Source of the DNA: Fibrobacter sp. UBA4375
GTDB lineage: Bacteria; Fibrobacterota; Fibrobacteria; Fibrobacterales; Fibrobacteraceae
DNA: 57,393 nt
Direction of reading: 5' to 3'
Assembly (NCBI GenBank): GCA_002391195.1
Contig: DGRZ01000093.1
Coordinates: forward strand, 60,633-118,025
The position numbers and the translations under genes are program-made. Each line of letters begins with the position of its first letter. Within the stretch, counting starts at the first letter, position 1. A model generated the notes under the pieces. That model worked only from the letters and a program-made list of their open reading frames with translations, had not been told where the DNA came from and did not search any database. Shown here one piece after another: positions 14,602 to 24,910 of this stretch.

Positions 14602-15618
14602 ATGGCTAAAGAAATCTTCTACGTCAAGGTCGAAACGGCCAAAACTGCAACCGTCCATGCCTTCTCCCGTAGCGAAACCGGCATCCTGGACTACGCAGGC
14701 ACGGCCACACCGCAGACCGCAGAACTTTCCCAGATGCAAAATGTGGAAGGCAGCGCCTACTTCACGCCTTCGTGGTACACCTTCCTGCCCACAAACCTGC
14801 AGGCGGAAATTTCGGTTTTCCTGCCCGCAAGCATAGAGAACCTGGACGCCAACCAGTATTCCTTTTTGTTGCACGTGGGGGCGCTGCTTCTTGCCGTACA
14901 GGAAAAGGACGGCCTTCTGGCGGCAGAACTCCTGCACCGCCGTTCCATGGTATTCGCAAATTTCACCCCAATTTTGCTGCACATCTTGAAGCCCGTGGCG
15001 GCAGAGGCCCTGTTTGCATTTGTCTATGGCGGTTTTCGTGGCGAAAGCAACTTCCAACGCATTTACGCCAACAATGCCCCCATATCGACAGGCGAAACTG
15101 ACGCCACGGCCATCCTCTTTGCCGCCGCCCGCGACACCCTGAAACCCGATTCCGAAAAAGAATCAGCCGAAGCCATGTTCATCCGCTATTTCAGCGAAAA
15201 CGCGGACCGCCATTTCGATTTTACCATGGGAATCGTGGGAGCGTCCAACCACCCTTGGCTTGCGGGAATCGACAAGTTCAAGGACCTTTCCAACAGCGCA
15301 GCCGAATTCCATTTCGCCAGCGCCCCCGATGCCGTCGGACAAAAATATCAGGATGTCTTTGCCTCGCTCAAGACCAAAGTACAGGCTGAACCCTACAACC
15401 CCCACGACCACAACGCCATTAGCGTGAGCATCGAGGATTTGACTGCGATCATCAAGGGTTTCCGCAGCAAGGCCAAAGCGGGCTACCTGCGGGCAAACGG
15501 AGCAGCCATCCTCCGCAAGGCACGTCCCAATCTTTACGGGTACGAATCTTCCCTCTGGCGTATCGGCGGCAATCCCGATTACTTTGAGAACGCCATCGTG
15601 ATACGAATAAAGTTCTAA
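14602..15618 (+). CDS. Conserved-looking protein of unknown function
   Basis: 338 residues; family not recognised. No signal peptide, no lipobox and no clear membrane helix, so it is probably cytoplasmic. Segments such as FLLHVGALLLAVQEKDGLLA and LTAIIKGFRSKAKAGYLRAN suggest an alpha/beta protein. The Shine-Dalgarno AAGGAGG 5 nt before ATG 14602 is among the strongest in the window, and the promoter carries a palindromic operator-like site, so the gene is probably well expressed and regulated. It is monocistronic, with a terminator before recC. Confidence 0.8.
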   Translation: MAKEIFYVKVETAKTATVHAFSRSETGILDYAGTATPQTAELSQMQNVEGSAYFTPSWYTFLPTNLQAEISVFLPASIENLDANQYSFLLHVGALLLAVQEKDGLLAAELLHRRSMVFANFTPILLHILKPVAAEALFAFVYGGFRGESNFQRIYANNAPISTGETDATAILFAAARDTLKPDSEKESAEAMFIRYFSENADRHFDFTMGIVGASNHPWLAGIDKFKDLSNSAAEFHFASAPDAVGQKYQDVFASLKTKVQAEPYNPHDHNAISVSIEDLTAIIKGFRSKAKAGYLRANGAAILRKARPNLYGYESSLWRIGGNPDYFENAIVIRIKF

Positions 15619-15635
15619 CATCCTACCGTTTGGAG

Positions 15636-15675
15636 AAACGCCATCATGCCTACTTTGACATTTTGGCGTTTTTTT
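15636..15675 (+). terminator. Terminator after the 14602 gene
   Basis: AAACGCCA at 15636-15643 pairs with TGGCGTTT at 15664-15671 and runs into a stretch of Ts. A TTGACA at 15655-15660 inside the loop could serve as -35 for recC, but its matching -10 (GATATG) is poor. Confidence 0.65.
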
Positions 15676-15721
15676 ACGATATGTAGGAAGGAACACCATA
15701 AATCTTTTTTAGATTCTGAAT

Positions 15722-18700
15722 ATGCTACACTTGAAATTCGCCCTGAATCTGGAACATCTCGCCGACGAGATGATCGAAGAGATTTCATCTGTCTGGAAAA
15801 ATCCATTCGAAGCCCCCGTAGTCATTTTCCCGGACCCGAAACTGGAGCAATGGTTCCGCCTGCGTTGGGTGAAAAAGAAAGGCGTGCTTGCGAACCTGAA
15901 CAAGAGCACCATTGACCGCTTTTTGTTCGACATTTTGGTGGGAAAAGACGACTCTAAAAAGAAATTAAGTTCCGACATGCTCGCGAACGTCATCATCTCT
16001 TACCTGCAGCAGGAATCGGACGGGAAACGCAATTATGAACTATTGGGCGAAAGCGTCAAGTCCTATCTCGAAAACGACGGCGAATTAGACGAAAACAGAC
16101 TTTTTGATTTTGCAAACGTGATGGCGGGGCTGTTCCTGGAATACGAGACGAGCCGTCCTAGCGGGTTCATTGCCGATTCCGAAACCAACGAAAGCGCAAA
16201 GGGGATTCTCGACTGTTGGGAACAAGGCTCCTTGAAGGATTTCTTCATTACCCGCGACAAGACGGCCGCGGCAAACGAATCCTGGCAGCGTAAGTTGTAT
16301 TCGTCCCTTTTCCATGCCGGCGATGGCGACAAGTCCCTTCTAACCCGGGTATTCGACAAATACGCCGAAAAAAATGGAAGAGAAATCACTTATCTCACCC
16401 TCCCCTACCTGTACAAGGCCTGCAAAGGGGAAGACGGCAGTGTAAAATTCCACTACGAAAGCGGACTTCCTGTCTTTATTTTCGGGCTTTCGGGCATGGG
16501 ACAGTTTTACCGCGTCATCTTGCAGGAATTCGCGAAAGGCAACCAGGTCTATGCGTATATCCAAAACCCGTGCATGGCATTCTGGGAAGACTGCAGCGGG
16601 ACCCGCAAACCGCTTGAGAGTATGAAACTCGCGCTCCCGAAACTTGCCACCAGTCCCGACGATGAAAGCGAAACGGTAGATGCAGACGAAAACGAGCTTC
16701 TGCGCGATTGGGGCAAGGCGGGTCGCGACAACATCAAGCTGTGGAGCCTCGCTACCGATTACAATTTCATGTTCGACAGCAATTCCATCGTTGATCGGAA
16801 TAGGGAAACGTCCTGCGACACACTGCTCCACAACGTGCAATGGATGATAGCGAACCGCAAAAACGTTTTCAACGAAAATGCGAGTATCCTTGCCAGAATT
16901 CCCTTTGCGAAAGACGAATCCTTCAGCGTGACCACGGCCCCCTCGAAAATCCGCGAGGTGGAAATGCTCCATTCACGCATCTGCAAACTGCTTTCTGAAA
17001 AGGATTCCGAAGGAAATCCAAAGGCGACGATTGCGGACATCCTTGTCGTGTCGCCTAATATCGACGATTACCGTACAGCCATTTTCCAGGTTTTCGACCA
17101 GACCCGCGACGGATTCCACATCCCCTTCAATATCGTGGACTCTGCCACCCGCGACTCCCTTACGGCAAATGCACTCGGCATCCTTTTTTCCATCCGTGAA
17201 AAGGGCGGGCTTTCAAGGCCCGACTTTTTCGCTCTGGTGCGCAATCCCGTGGTGCAGAATGTTCGAAAAATTCATGGCGACGAGATTGCAGCCTGGGAAT
17301 CCTGGGCCACCAACATGAACATCTACCGCGACCGCATCGTGGAAGACAACGGTGAAAGTCGACACGAGGAATCCTGGATTACGGCGACACGGCGGCTTTT
17401 GCTTTCCCGATTCAGTTACGGAAGTGTCGCCACCGACGATGGAGAAATTTCTCCCTACAGCGACATCAGCAGTGCCGACAGCAATTCCCTTTATCGGTTC
17501 GTCGATGCTATCGATTCGCTGGAAAACTGGTGCAACCAGGGAACGGCGGGAGTCCCGTACGACGAACTTCCCAACCTGTATCAATTCCTGGATTCGTGGC
17601 TTTGCATGGGAAACCCATCCAACGAACTGATGGGAGAAAGCGTCATCTACCGTTCGGTATCTGCCGCCCGTGAAAAACTTGAGTGTCAATATCATGCCGG
17701 CAGCAAGACCATTTCGTTCAAGTGTATTTCGCAGACTTTGCTAATGGCTGCGCGAGGTTCGGAATACAGTTGCGGAAACCTGTTTATCAACGGGCTGACC
17801 TTCATGAAATTCGCCCCCAACCGGATTATCCCCACAAAATACCTCTTCTTCATGGGGGCCGATGCGGCAAACTTCCCCGGTGTACGCAACACAAACACGC
17901 TTGACCTGCGCAAATCCTGCCGCCCCTGGCCCGGAGACGACACTGTCGTAAGCCGAAACCGTTACGCATTCCTCTGCCAACTCATGAGTGCCGCGGAAGG
18001 GTTCTTTATCAGTTACGTCAACAAGGACCTGCAAAAAGACGAAGACTTCTACCCTTCGTCTATCGTGAACGACATCCGCAACTTCTTGAGAAATGCGGTC
18101 AAGGCGTCCGGCATAAAAGAGAAATCTGTTCTCAAGGAACTTTGGCCCGACGAAAACGTGCCTCTTGACGAAACACGGCCATGGAAAGACCTGTACACCC
18201 GTCGTGAAATCCGTAACAAGAAGGCTCAACTGGAATTTGGCGACAGCACCACCGTCGCGAATTTCACGCCTAGCGAAGCCGACGGCGAAGACCCGCGGCT
18301 CCCCGAACAGGCGAGCATCTACCAGTTCAAGGAATTCCTCAAGGACCCCTTTGAATTCCGCGTCGCCCAAATGATGCATATCGAAGACGAAAAGGAGGAT
18401 CCCGAAAAAACGGAGTTCGAGCCAATCCATATCGACCATCTGCAGGAAACCATCATTCGACGTATGCTCCTGGCGCAAAAGTTGGGAGTTTTCGAAAACG
18501 ATTACTTGAAAACCGAAGAAAACATACGCAACTACGCCATCTCCAAGGGACTCCTGCCCAAAGGAACTTTCGGTGAACGTTCTTGGAGCGAAATTCGCGA
18601 CGAAATCAACAATCTCGCATACCTTATAGAATGTAACTACCCGAAACCGGCATTCCAGTACGGCAGGCGGTCCGTAGAACTCAAAATGAAGGGCTGGACG

Positions 18701-19267
18701 CTTCTCGGAAGCATCCCGCTTATGGCACAAAGTGGACACCAAATACATTTGATTGATACCGCAGGTGCCAATATCCATCAGTATCATTTTTTAGCGGGCT
18801 ACATCCAGGCCCTCGCCCTTATCCGTGAAGCGGGACGCAAAGAACAACCTGTTCCCGAGATATTTGCAGACGTCTATTCAAAAACAACATGGCAGGCAAA
18901 ACGCATAGATCTTTCGCCCGCTACGGCCGAGCAGCTACTTGAACAGATTTACCATAAAATGTTTAGCGTCCAGATGAATACAAATGGTGTATGGGAGCGT
19001 TACAGCAAGGTCCTTCCCATCGACATGGTGTTAGAAAACAAAATCGAATCCTATGACGATTACATCAATGCCTTTGGCGACGAAAACCATTCCCCCTGGA
19101 AATACTTTGCGGGCAAGAAATACTTCGACATCAAGAAAGTCAGCGGATTTTCCGACAGGTATTTTATGGACCTCTGGAAAAAGGAATGCCAGGATCTTAT
19201 GGATTTGACACCCGGCTTGTGGGAACCCGGTAAAGATATCGCAGGAGTAGTCGATGACCCAGATTAA
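15722..19267 (+). CDS. recC: Exodeoxyribonuclease V subunit RecC
   Basis: 1181 residues, close to the usual RecC length. RecC holds the RecBCD complex together, splits the strands and reads Chi. The N-terminus (FALNLEHLADEMIEEI; VIFPDPKLEQWFRL) and the RecC motifs VFIFGLSGMGQFYRVILQEF, YAYIQNPCMAFWED and KYLFFMGADAANFPG match the family; the C-terminal nuclease-like domain lacks an obvious active site, as expected. ATG 15722 is the first possible start; its Shine-Dalgarno is weak. It overlaps recB by 14 bp. DNA repair of double-strand ends and destruction of foreign linear DNA. Confidence 0.93.
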   Translation: MLHLKFALNLEHLADEMIEEISSVWKNPFEAPVVIFPDPKLEQWFRLRWVKKKGVLANLNKSTIDRFLFDILVGKDDSKKKLSSDMLANVIISYLQQESDGKRNYELLGESVKSYLENDGELDENRLFDFANVMAGLFLEYETSRPSGFIADSETNESAKGILDCWEQGSLKDFFITRDKTAAANESWQRKLYSSLFHAGDGDKSLLTRVFDKYAEKNGREITYLTLPYLYKACKGEDGSVKFHYESGLPVFIFGLSGMGQFYRVILQEFAKGNQVYAYIQNPCMAFWEDCSGTRKPLESMKLALPKLATSPDDESETVDADENELLRDWGKAGRDNIKLWSLATDYNFMFDSNSIVDRNRETSCDTLLHNVQWMIANRKNVFNENASILARIPFAKDESFSVTTAPSKIREVEMLHSRICKLLSEKDSEGNPKATIADILVVSPNIDDYRTAIFQVFDQTRDGFHIPFNIVDSATRDSLTANALGILFSIREKGGLSRPDFFALVRNPVVQNVRKIHGDEIAAWESWATNMNIYRDRIVEDNGESRHEESWITATRRLLLSRFSYGSVATDDGEISPYSDISSADSNSLYRFVDAIDSLENWCNQGTAGVPYDELPNLYQFLDSWLCMGNPSNELMGESVIYRSVSAAREKLECQYHAGSKTISFKCISQTLLMAARGSEYSCGNLFINGLTFMKFAPNRIIPTKYLFFMGADAANFPGVRNTNTLDLRKSCRPWPGDDTVVSRNRYAFLCQLMSAAEGFFISYVNKDLQKDEDFYPSSIVNDIRNFLRNAVKASGIKEKSVLKELWPDENVPLDETRPWKDLYTRREIRNKKAQLEFGDSTTVANFTPSEADGEDPRLPEQASIYQFKEFLKDPFEFRVAQMMHIEDEKEDPEKTEFEPIHIDHLQETIIRRMLLAQKLGVFENDYLKTEENIRNYAISKGLLPKGTFGERSWSEIRDEINNLAYLIECNYPKPAFQYGRRSVELKMKGWTLLGSIPLMAQSGHQIHLIDTAGANIHQYHFLAGYIQALALIREAGRKEQPVPEIFADVYSKTTWQAKRIDLSPATAEQLLEQIYHKMFSVQMNTNGVWERYSKVLPIDMVLENKIESYDDYINAFGDENHSPWKYFAGKKYFDIKKVSGFSDRYFMDLWKKECQDLMDLTPGLWEPGKDIAGVVDDPD

Positions 19268-22200
19268 ACTTTTTAATATTGACGATTTTCATTTTGGAAA
19301 CAACCTGTATATCGATGCTTCGGCAGGTACCGGAAAGACCTACACCATACAGCAGTTGGTAGCGAAACTGGTTCGTGGTGAAAAGGGCACACCCGGAATT
19401 CCGCTTTCCAAGATTCTAATTGTCACCTATACCGACAAGGCAACAGGAGAACTCCGAGACCGTATCCGACAGAAAACGGAAGAATGTCTCGCCGAAGAAA
19501 ACCATGATTGTTACCGCGAGGCACTTCAGAACATTCACACGGCACCCATATTCACCATTCATTCTTTTTGCCAGAAAGTACTCCATGATTTTGCGTATGA
19601 GGCCGGATCCTCGTTCAACCTTGACGTCGTTTCGGACGACAGTATCGAGACCTTAATCCAGCGGCTTATACGCGACAGATGGTCATTCGAATCTTCTTTT
19701 AAGGAAATCCTGAACTCCCCCAAGTTCAAGATGGATACTTTCGTCAAGAATTTCGTGAATGCAGCCGGATTCATGCTACAAAACCACGGGACAAGCCAAT
19801 TTGAACCCGATTACAGCACCCTTGACGGAATTCTCACATGGTATCCAGAAGCGAAAGACGCATGGGATACGTTGCTTGAAAATAAGGATGCTACCGCCGA
19901 GAGAGAATTCAAGAACAAGAAGAACACCGTAAAGCTTTCTGACTTCATTGAAGCACTTAAATCATACGACGGCACGGATAAGCTATTCAGCGGAAAAAAA
20001 TTTGACAAGAATTGGCGCGGCATTTGGAATACCAATGAATTGAACAATGCCATAGATTTTTTCTTTGACATTCAGAAAAAAGACCTGCAAAAAAAGAAAC
20101 TCAGCAATTATCACCAGTTCATTTGCGACCATGTGAACGAACTTGTTGAACTGTGGCAGAAGGGCAAACGAGAAAGCAAGTCGCAGTCTTTCAGTGATAT
20201 GATTAATGGAGTCCACGATTCCATAGTGAGAGGAAACGGCGAACTGTTGCAAAAACTACGGGAAACCTACCGCTACGCCATCATTGACGAGTTTCAGGAC
20301 ACAAACCAGTTGCAATGGGATATCTTCAAGACCATTTTCCTGGACGCCCCCGACAACAACATTGTGGTAGTGGGAGACCCAAAGCAGTCTATTTTTTCGT
20401 TCCAGGGAGCCGATGTCGGCGTGTATCGTAAGGCCATCTCCGAAATCGGCAGAGAAAACGGGCGACGACTTTCGACAAACAACCGTTCCAGCGATGAAAT
20501 TATTGAAGCCTGCAATGAACTGTTCAAAGAAGACTTTTTAGACAAGGGTGACTTTTCTAAATCGGAAGTTCCCCCAGCAGAGCGCAAGAAAAAGTCTCCC
20601 ACTCTGAACGGCAAACCGACCAAGCCCTTCTGGATTTCAAGGATTAATGACGAATTCGAATTTGCCGACTTTGCCGTGAGAAAGATTGTGGAGTGTTGCG
20701 CTCCTAGCGCTATAGACAGCGCAAAAACGGCATTGCAGGTCTTCGACAAGGACAAGAAGGAAATGCGGAATGTTCGCTTTTCGGATTTCGCCATTCTTTC
20801 CCGTACCCGGAGCGAAATGACAGCCATGGAAAGCGCGCTTGCGCAGGTGGGAATACCGTATGCCCGTTACAAGGACACGAACCTGTTCAGCGGCAGGGAA
20901 TGCGCCAACTGGATTTCCTTCCTGAAAGCCCTTAATGCGCCCGATTTTTCCAGCTGGAATCGGAAATTCTTGAACGAGGCTCTCATCACGGACTTTTTCA
21001 GGGTGCCTCTGGAACGCGTCGAAGACGAATCGTTCACTTACCCGACCAGCCGAATCATGAAACTGTTTATGTCTTGGCGGCATCTGGTTTCAAAGTTCCG
21101 CTGGGCAGAACTTCAAGAAAGCATTTACCAGGAAACCGAAATAGACAAGTATCTGAGTACGCCTGCGACCTTGCAGCAGCTGGCAAAAATCAAGCAAATC
21201 GGGACCTACATTTTCGATTTTCTATACAACAACCACGTTTCCCTTGAAGAAACCATAAAGCACCTGCAGGGACTTGCGAATGCTTCCGAAGACGTGGATG
21301 ATACCGATGGCAACCTTGTAGCGAAAGGCAGCGATTTTGATGCGGTAAGCCTTATGACAATTTATGCATCAAAAGGGCTCGCATTCCCTATCGCGATTAT
21401 TACGGGCGGACTCCGGGGCGACAATTTCAAACCTGAACGCGCCCCATATTCGTTCAGCTTCGAAGGAAAGAAATTCTTCGGTTTTGACGCCGACGTTTCC
21501 CGTAGAATCAGTCTAGACGAAAACCACGACGAATGGAGACGCCTTATCTATGTCGCCTATACGCGCGCAGAGTCCCTGATGATTGTACCGCGCTACAAAA
21601 TCTGGCACGAAGATGCAGGCGATGGGGACTGGAAAATCAACCCAAACAAGCCTTTTGCATTTTTGGCCCGTGCTCTTGCAAATCTTTCTGAAACAAAATA
21701 CGCCCGCGAGCAACAAGACGGCCCCTATGCCCAAACAAGTGTCCCTGATTTAAAGAATATCGTCGCCCAGATATTGCACAATGCAAAAGATGCAAAAATC
21801 GATACAAGCGAACTGCCCAATTTCGAAGTCCTGCAGCGCAGCGTAAACGGAGCCTGCATCTACCAGTATTCCTATTCCAGTCTTGCATCTAAAAAACGAC
21901 TGCTTGAAAGCAAGTCCGATACTGCTCGTAACGAGTTTGACGATATTTCGATTGACGGAAACCGGACAAACCGCGAAGACGCCGTTGTCTCGGGCCGCGA
22001 TGACCAAGATGCCGGAGTTGCTCCTCTTTCTCGTGAAAACGCGAGCATCGTAATTGATGAAGCCTCTTCGCTGGTGATTCCCTGCAACAACTACGACAGG
22101 ACGGCGCCCATTTCGAGCCTTCCGAACTATCCCCGCGGAGCCAACTTGGGCGACGCATTACATAAGGTTTTTGAAAACCTGGATTTTGAACGTGTTGGCA

Positions 22201-22880
22201 ACTTGCCCGACGAAGATGCCGCCCGCAACGATGAAGAACTTCGCAACCTGATAGTCCGAATCTATCTGGGAAATTCCATCCATATCCAGGAACATCCCGA
22301 ATGGAGCAGCCTCACAGCCGGTTTTATCTGGAATACAATGAATGCGGAACTTCCCGAAATTCACGGAAGCGAGGCGACCGGAAAGACTTTCCGACTCAAG
22401 ACTTTGCCCGCAAGCAATCGTCGGGCCGAAATGGGATTTCATTTAGACGCCCACGATTCGAGTAAATCCAACTGGATGAATACGCTCTGCAAGGGATTTA
22501 TCGACCTGATGTTCGTTCGGAAGGGCGATGATGGTGAAGACTATTACTCCATTCTAGACTGGAAATCGGACGTAATGGACGACGCCGACTACAGCGACAA
22601 GGACGCCCTCTCTCAAAAAATAACGGACGAGTATTCTGTGCAACGGGTCCTCTATAGCTACCTGCTCATAAAATGGCTCAGGCATTTCTACGGCAACATG
22701 AGTGAAGAAGATATTTACGAGCGGCATTTTGGCGGAATCTACTACGCCCTGGCCAGAGGCACCCATGCAAATACCAGCAACGGCATTTATTGTCAAACGT
22801 GGAAATGCTACGCCGATCTCAAAAGGAGCTACCGCAACATAGCCGCACTCATGGGGCGCAGTGCAAAGGAGACTGCATAA
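19254..22880 (+). CDS. recB: Exodeoxyribonuclease V subunit RecB (helicase-nuclease)
   Basis: 1208 residues. UvrD-type helicase motifs: Walker A IDASAGTGKTYTIQ (near residue 25), IIDEFQDTNQLQWD (about 343), VVVGDPKQSIFSFQGAD (about 373), MTIYASKGLAFP (about 700) and LIYVAYTRAES (about 764). The C-terminal RecB nuclease has SILDWKSDV (about 1100, Asp-x-Lys) and VQRVLYSYLL (about 1128, QxxxY). AGGAG lies 6 nt before ATG 19254 inside the end of recC. Translationally coupled to recC and to recD (TAATG). Confidence 0.96.
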   Translation: MTQIKLFNIDDFHFGNNLYIDASAGTGKTYTIQQLVAKLVRGEKGTPGIPLSKILIVTYTDKATGELRDRIRQKTEECLAEENHDCYREALQNIHTAPIFTIHSFCQKVLHDFAYEAGSSFNLDVVSDDSIETLIQRLIRDRWSFESSFKEILNSPKFKMDTFVKNFVNAAGFMLQNHGTSQFEPDYSTLDGILTWYPEAKDAWDTLLENKDATAEREFKNKKNTVKLSDFIEALKSYDGTDKLFSGKKFDKNWRGIWNTNELNNAIDFFFDIQKKDLQKKKLSNYHQFICDHVNELVELWQKGKRESKSQSFSDMINGVHDSIVRGNGELLQKLRETYRYAIIDEFQDTNQLQWDIFKTIFLDAPDNNIVVVGDPKQSIFSFQGADVGVYRKAISEIGRENGRRLSTNNRSSDEIIEACNELFKEDFLDKGDFSKSEVPPAERKKKSPTLNGKPTKPFWISRINDEFEFADFAVRKIVECCAPSAIDSAKTALQVFDKDKKEMRNVRFSDFAILSRTRSEMTAMESALAQVGIPYARYKDTNLFSGRECANWISFLKALNAPDFSSWNRKFLNEALITDFFRVPLERVEDESFTYPTSRIMKLFMSWRHLVSKFRWAELQESIYQETEIDKYLSTPATLQQLAKIKQIGTYIFDFLYNNHVSLEETIKHLQGLANASEDVDDTDGNLVAKGSDFDAVSLMTIYASKGLAFPIAIITGGLRGDNFKPERAPYSFSFEGKKFFGFDADVSRRISLDENHDEWRRLIYVAYTRAESLMIVPRYKIWHEDAGDGDWKINPNKPFAFLARALANLSETKYAREQQDGPYAQTSVPDLKNIVAQILHNAKDAKIDTSELPNFEVLQRSVNGACIYQYSYSSLASKKRLLESKSDTARNEFDDISIDGNRTNREDAVVSGRDDQDAGVAPLSRENASIVIDEASSLVIPCNNYDRTAPISSLPNYPRGANLGDALHKVFENLDFERVGNLPDEDAARNDEELRNLIVRIYLGNSIHIQEHPEWSSLTAGFIWNTMNAELPEIHGSEATGKTFRLKTLPASNRRAEMGFHLDAHDSSKSNWMNTLCKGFIDLMFVRKGDDGEDYYSILDWKSDVMDDADYSDKDALSQKITDEYSVQRVLYSYLLIKWLRHFYGNMSEEDIYERHFGGIYYALARGTHANTSNGIYCQTWKCYADLKRSYRNIAALMGRSAKETA

Positions 22881-24850
22881 TGGAAAATACGAACATCTGC
22901 GAAACTACAGCTGAGTTTTACTCCTTGCTCCGCGAAATGCGCGGAATTTCCCCTATCGCCGAAAAAATGCACAATCTGCTCTGCGACCTGCAGCAAAGGC
23001 CGAACCTTTCGGGCGACGCGCAGAAAGTACTATACATCTACCTCTCCCTGTTGGAAGACGGCAACACCCGTATCCCCCTCGATTCCGAACGCCTTTTCGC
23101 CAAGTGGAAACAAAAATGGGATGGTCTCGTTGTGCAAGCAGAAAGCCGGGATACGTTGAAAGGCATCAAGCGGCAGGAACCTTACGCGGCGGCGGAAATC
23201 TTTTCGTCAGTCATCAGGAATGGCGTGAAGGACTTTCTTTCGGGGAACTATGCGCAAATTGTTGGAAAGGAATCAACTCCCCTATGCATTCAGCAAACGA
23301 CCGACGGCTGTTATCTCATTTCGGCCAAGCACCTTGAAGACAAGGGCCATATCGAAAACATCTTCAAGTCGGGATTCTTTAAGGAAACTACACTAGACAA
23401 CAACGATGTAAAACAGACAAAACAATTTGTACAGAATCTTTTGCGCGAAGGTTCCCCTATTGTTTTTGACGACCGTCAAATCGAAGTTATCACCCGAGGC
23501 GCAAAGCAGAATCTGATTATTACGGGCGGTCCCGGCACTGGAAAGACAACCGTTATCGGTTTTTTGCTGTGGAAACTCTTTGAATGTGACGCCAATTACC
23601 TAAACTGGGATTTGTACATGGCAGCCCCCAGCGGCAAGGCAGCGGACCGTCTCGCCGAAAGCATGGAAGATACCCTGCGCGAAATTTCGGATTCGAAAAA
23701 GAAGGAACACCCCCGCATTTTAGAAAAATTGACAAAGGCTTCGAGCAGTACACTCCATAGGCTCTTGAAATACAGTATTGCAAAGGGCGGATTCACATTC
23801 AATTCTGGCAATCCGCTTCCTGAGCAGGCCATCTACATCATTGACGAAGCCAGCATGATTGACATCTCGCTCTTTGCCGCCTTCCTCCAGGCTCTCCCCC
23901 CCAGCGGGAACTTCAAGCTGTTCATCCTTGGAGACCCGAACCAGCTACCCTCCGTCGATGCAGGCGCGGTACTTGGAAACATCCTGGAATTCAACCGCAA
24001 TTTCGTGGTCAAGCTCACCCGTTCCAATCGTTTCGGCGACGATTCTAAAATAGGCATACTCGCCGGAAAAATCAAGCGGGGCGAAATAGTCCCGTTCGAA
24101 GCATCTTCATTTGAACCACACATGCGCTATTGGGAACAAGCCGACAGCATCTACATGCTTGACCTGAATCAGGGAAAAACCCTCTCCCGCAGAGAGGAAC
24201 TCCGGGCAGTCGAAAGCCTTGTCTGCAAGTGGACAAAAAAATTCTACTCACCGCTTATGGAACTTGCCCAGTCCGTAAACCCGGACATCGCTGCAGATTG
24301 CATTCCTCCCGAGCAACTTGAAATCCGGAACCAGTTATGGGAATTGGCCAATCGGTCACGCATCCTATCGGCAGAACGGCGAGGAAACCGGGGCGTTGAA
24401 ACATTGAACCAAATCGTCTCGGAAACGCTTACCCAGGCTGTGGCCCCCAGGTTCGTGGGACAAATCCTGATATTTAATCGCAACCAGAGCGAATTTGAAC
24501 TGTACAACGGCGACACGGGAATCGTGGTGCAGTCCGCGAGGCACGACCAGCTTTTCTTGATGCTCAAGAAAAAATCCCAGTTTGTATTCTACCCGCTCTC
24601 CTATTTCCCAGAAGATTGCCTAGACCCTTCCTTCGCGATAACCATCCACAAATCGCAGGGTTCAGGCTACCCGAACATCATGATGTTCCTGCCTACGCGA
24701 AAGGGACATCCGTTATTGAATCGCCAGATTCTTTATACGGGTGTGACTCGTACAAAAAAACAGAGCCTGACCATCATCGCCACCCCCGAAACCTTTAAGG
24801 CCGCCTGCGAGACAGTCATTGAACGTGACACGGGTATAGAAATCCAGTAG
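22880..24850 (+). CDS. recD: Exodeoxyribonuclease V subunit RecD (helicase)
   Basis: 656 residues from ATG 22880, which overlaps the recB stop as TAATG; an upstream in-frame start would overlap recB by 90 nt. RecD is the 5'-3' helicase of RecBCD. Walker A is ITGGPGTGKTTVIG (about residue 215), Walker B is YIIDEASMID (about 319) then ILGDPNQLPSVDAGAV, and the C-terminal SF1 motif is FAITIHKSQGSGYPNIM (about 587). Last gene of the operon; a T-rich stretch without a clear stem follows. Confidence 0.95.
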   Translation: MENTNICETTAEFYSLLREMRGISPIAEKMHNLLCDLQQRPNLSGDAQKVLYIYLSLLEDGNTRIPLDSERLFAKWKQKWDGLVVQAESRDTLKGIKRQEPYAAAEIFSSVIRNGVKDFLSGNYAQIVGKESTPLCIQQTTDGCYLISAKHLEDKGHIENIFKSGFFKETTLDNNDVKQTKQFVQNLLREGSPIVFDDRQIEVITRGAKQNLIITGGPGTGKTTVIGFLLWKLFECDANYLNWDLYMAAPSGKAADRLAESMEDTLREISDSKKKEHPRILEKLTKASSSTLHRLLKYSIAKGGFTFNSGNPLPEQAIYIIDEASMIDISLFAAFLQALPPSGNFKLFILGDPNQLPSVDAGAVLGNILEFNRNFVVKLTRSNRFGDDSKIGILAGKIKRGEIVPFEASSFEPHMRYWEQADSIYMLDLNQGKTLSRREELRAVESLVCKWTKKFYSPLMELAQSVNPDIAADCIPPEQLEIRNQLWELANRSRILSAERRGNRGVETLNQIVSETLTQAVAPRFVGQILIFNRNQSEFELYNGDTGIVVQSARHDQLFLMLKKKSQFVFYPLSYFPEDCLDPSFAITIHKSQGSGYPNIMMFLPTRKGHPLLNRQILYTGVTRTKKQSLTIIATPETFKAACETVIERDTGIEIQ

Positions 24851-24862
24851 AAATCTCTTTTT

Positions 24863-24893
24863 TTGCTTAATTCGTCCGTAGAAAACTTATATT
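24863..24893 (+). promoter_or_regulatory. Probable promoter of the envelope trio
   Basis: TTGCTT at 24863-24868, 19-nt spacer, TATATT at 24888-24893. The spacer is long, so only the -10 is convincing. Confidence 0.4.
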
Positions 24894-24910
24894 AGAGGCA
24901 AGGAAGAACA

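Noticed and set aside
14398..15057. N-terminal extension of the chorismate mutase frame
   Set aside because: The added part is antisense to the 14602 gene and has no family similarity; AroQ proteins begin at MTIEDW.
15655..15683. Full recC promoter with TTGACA at 15655
   Set aside because: The only hexamer at 17 nt is GATATG, a poor -10, and the -35 lies in the loop of a terminator; left as a possibility only.
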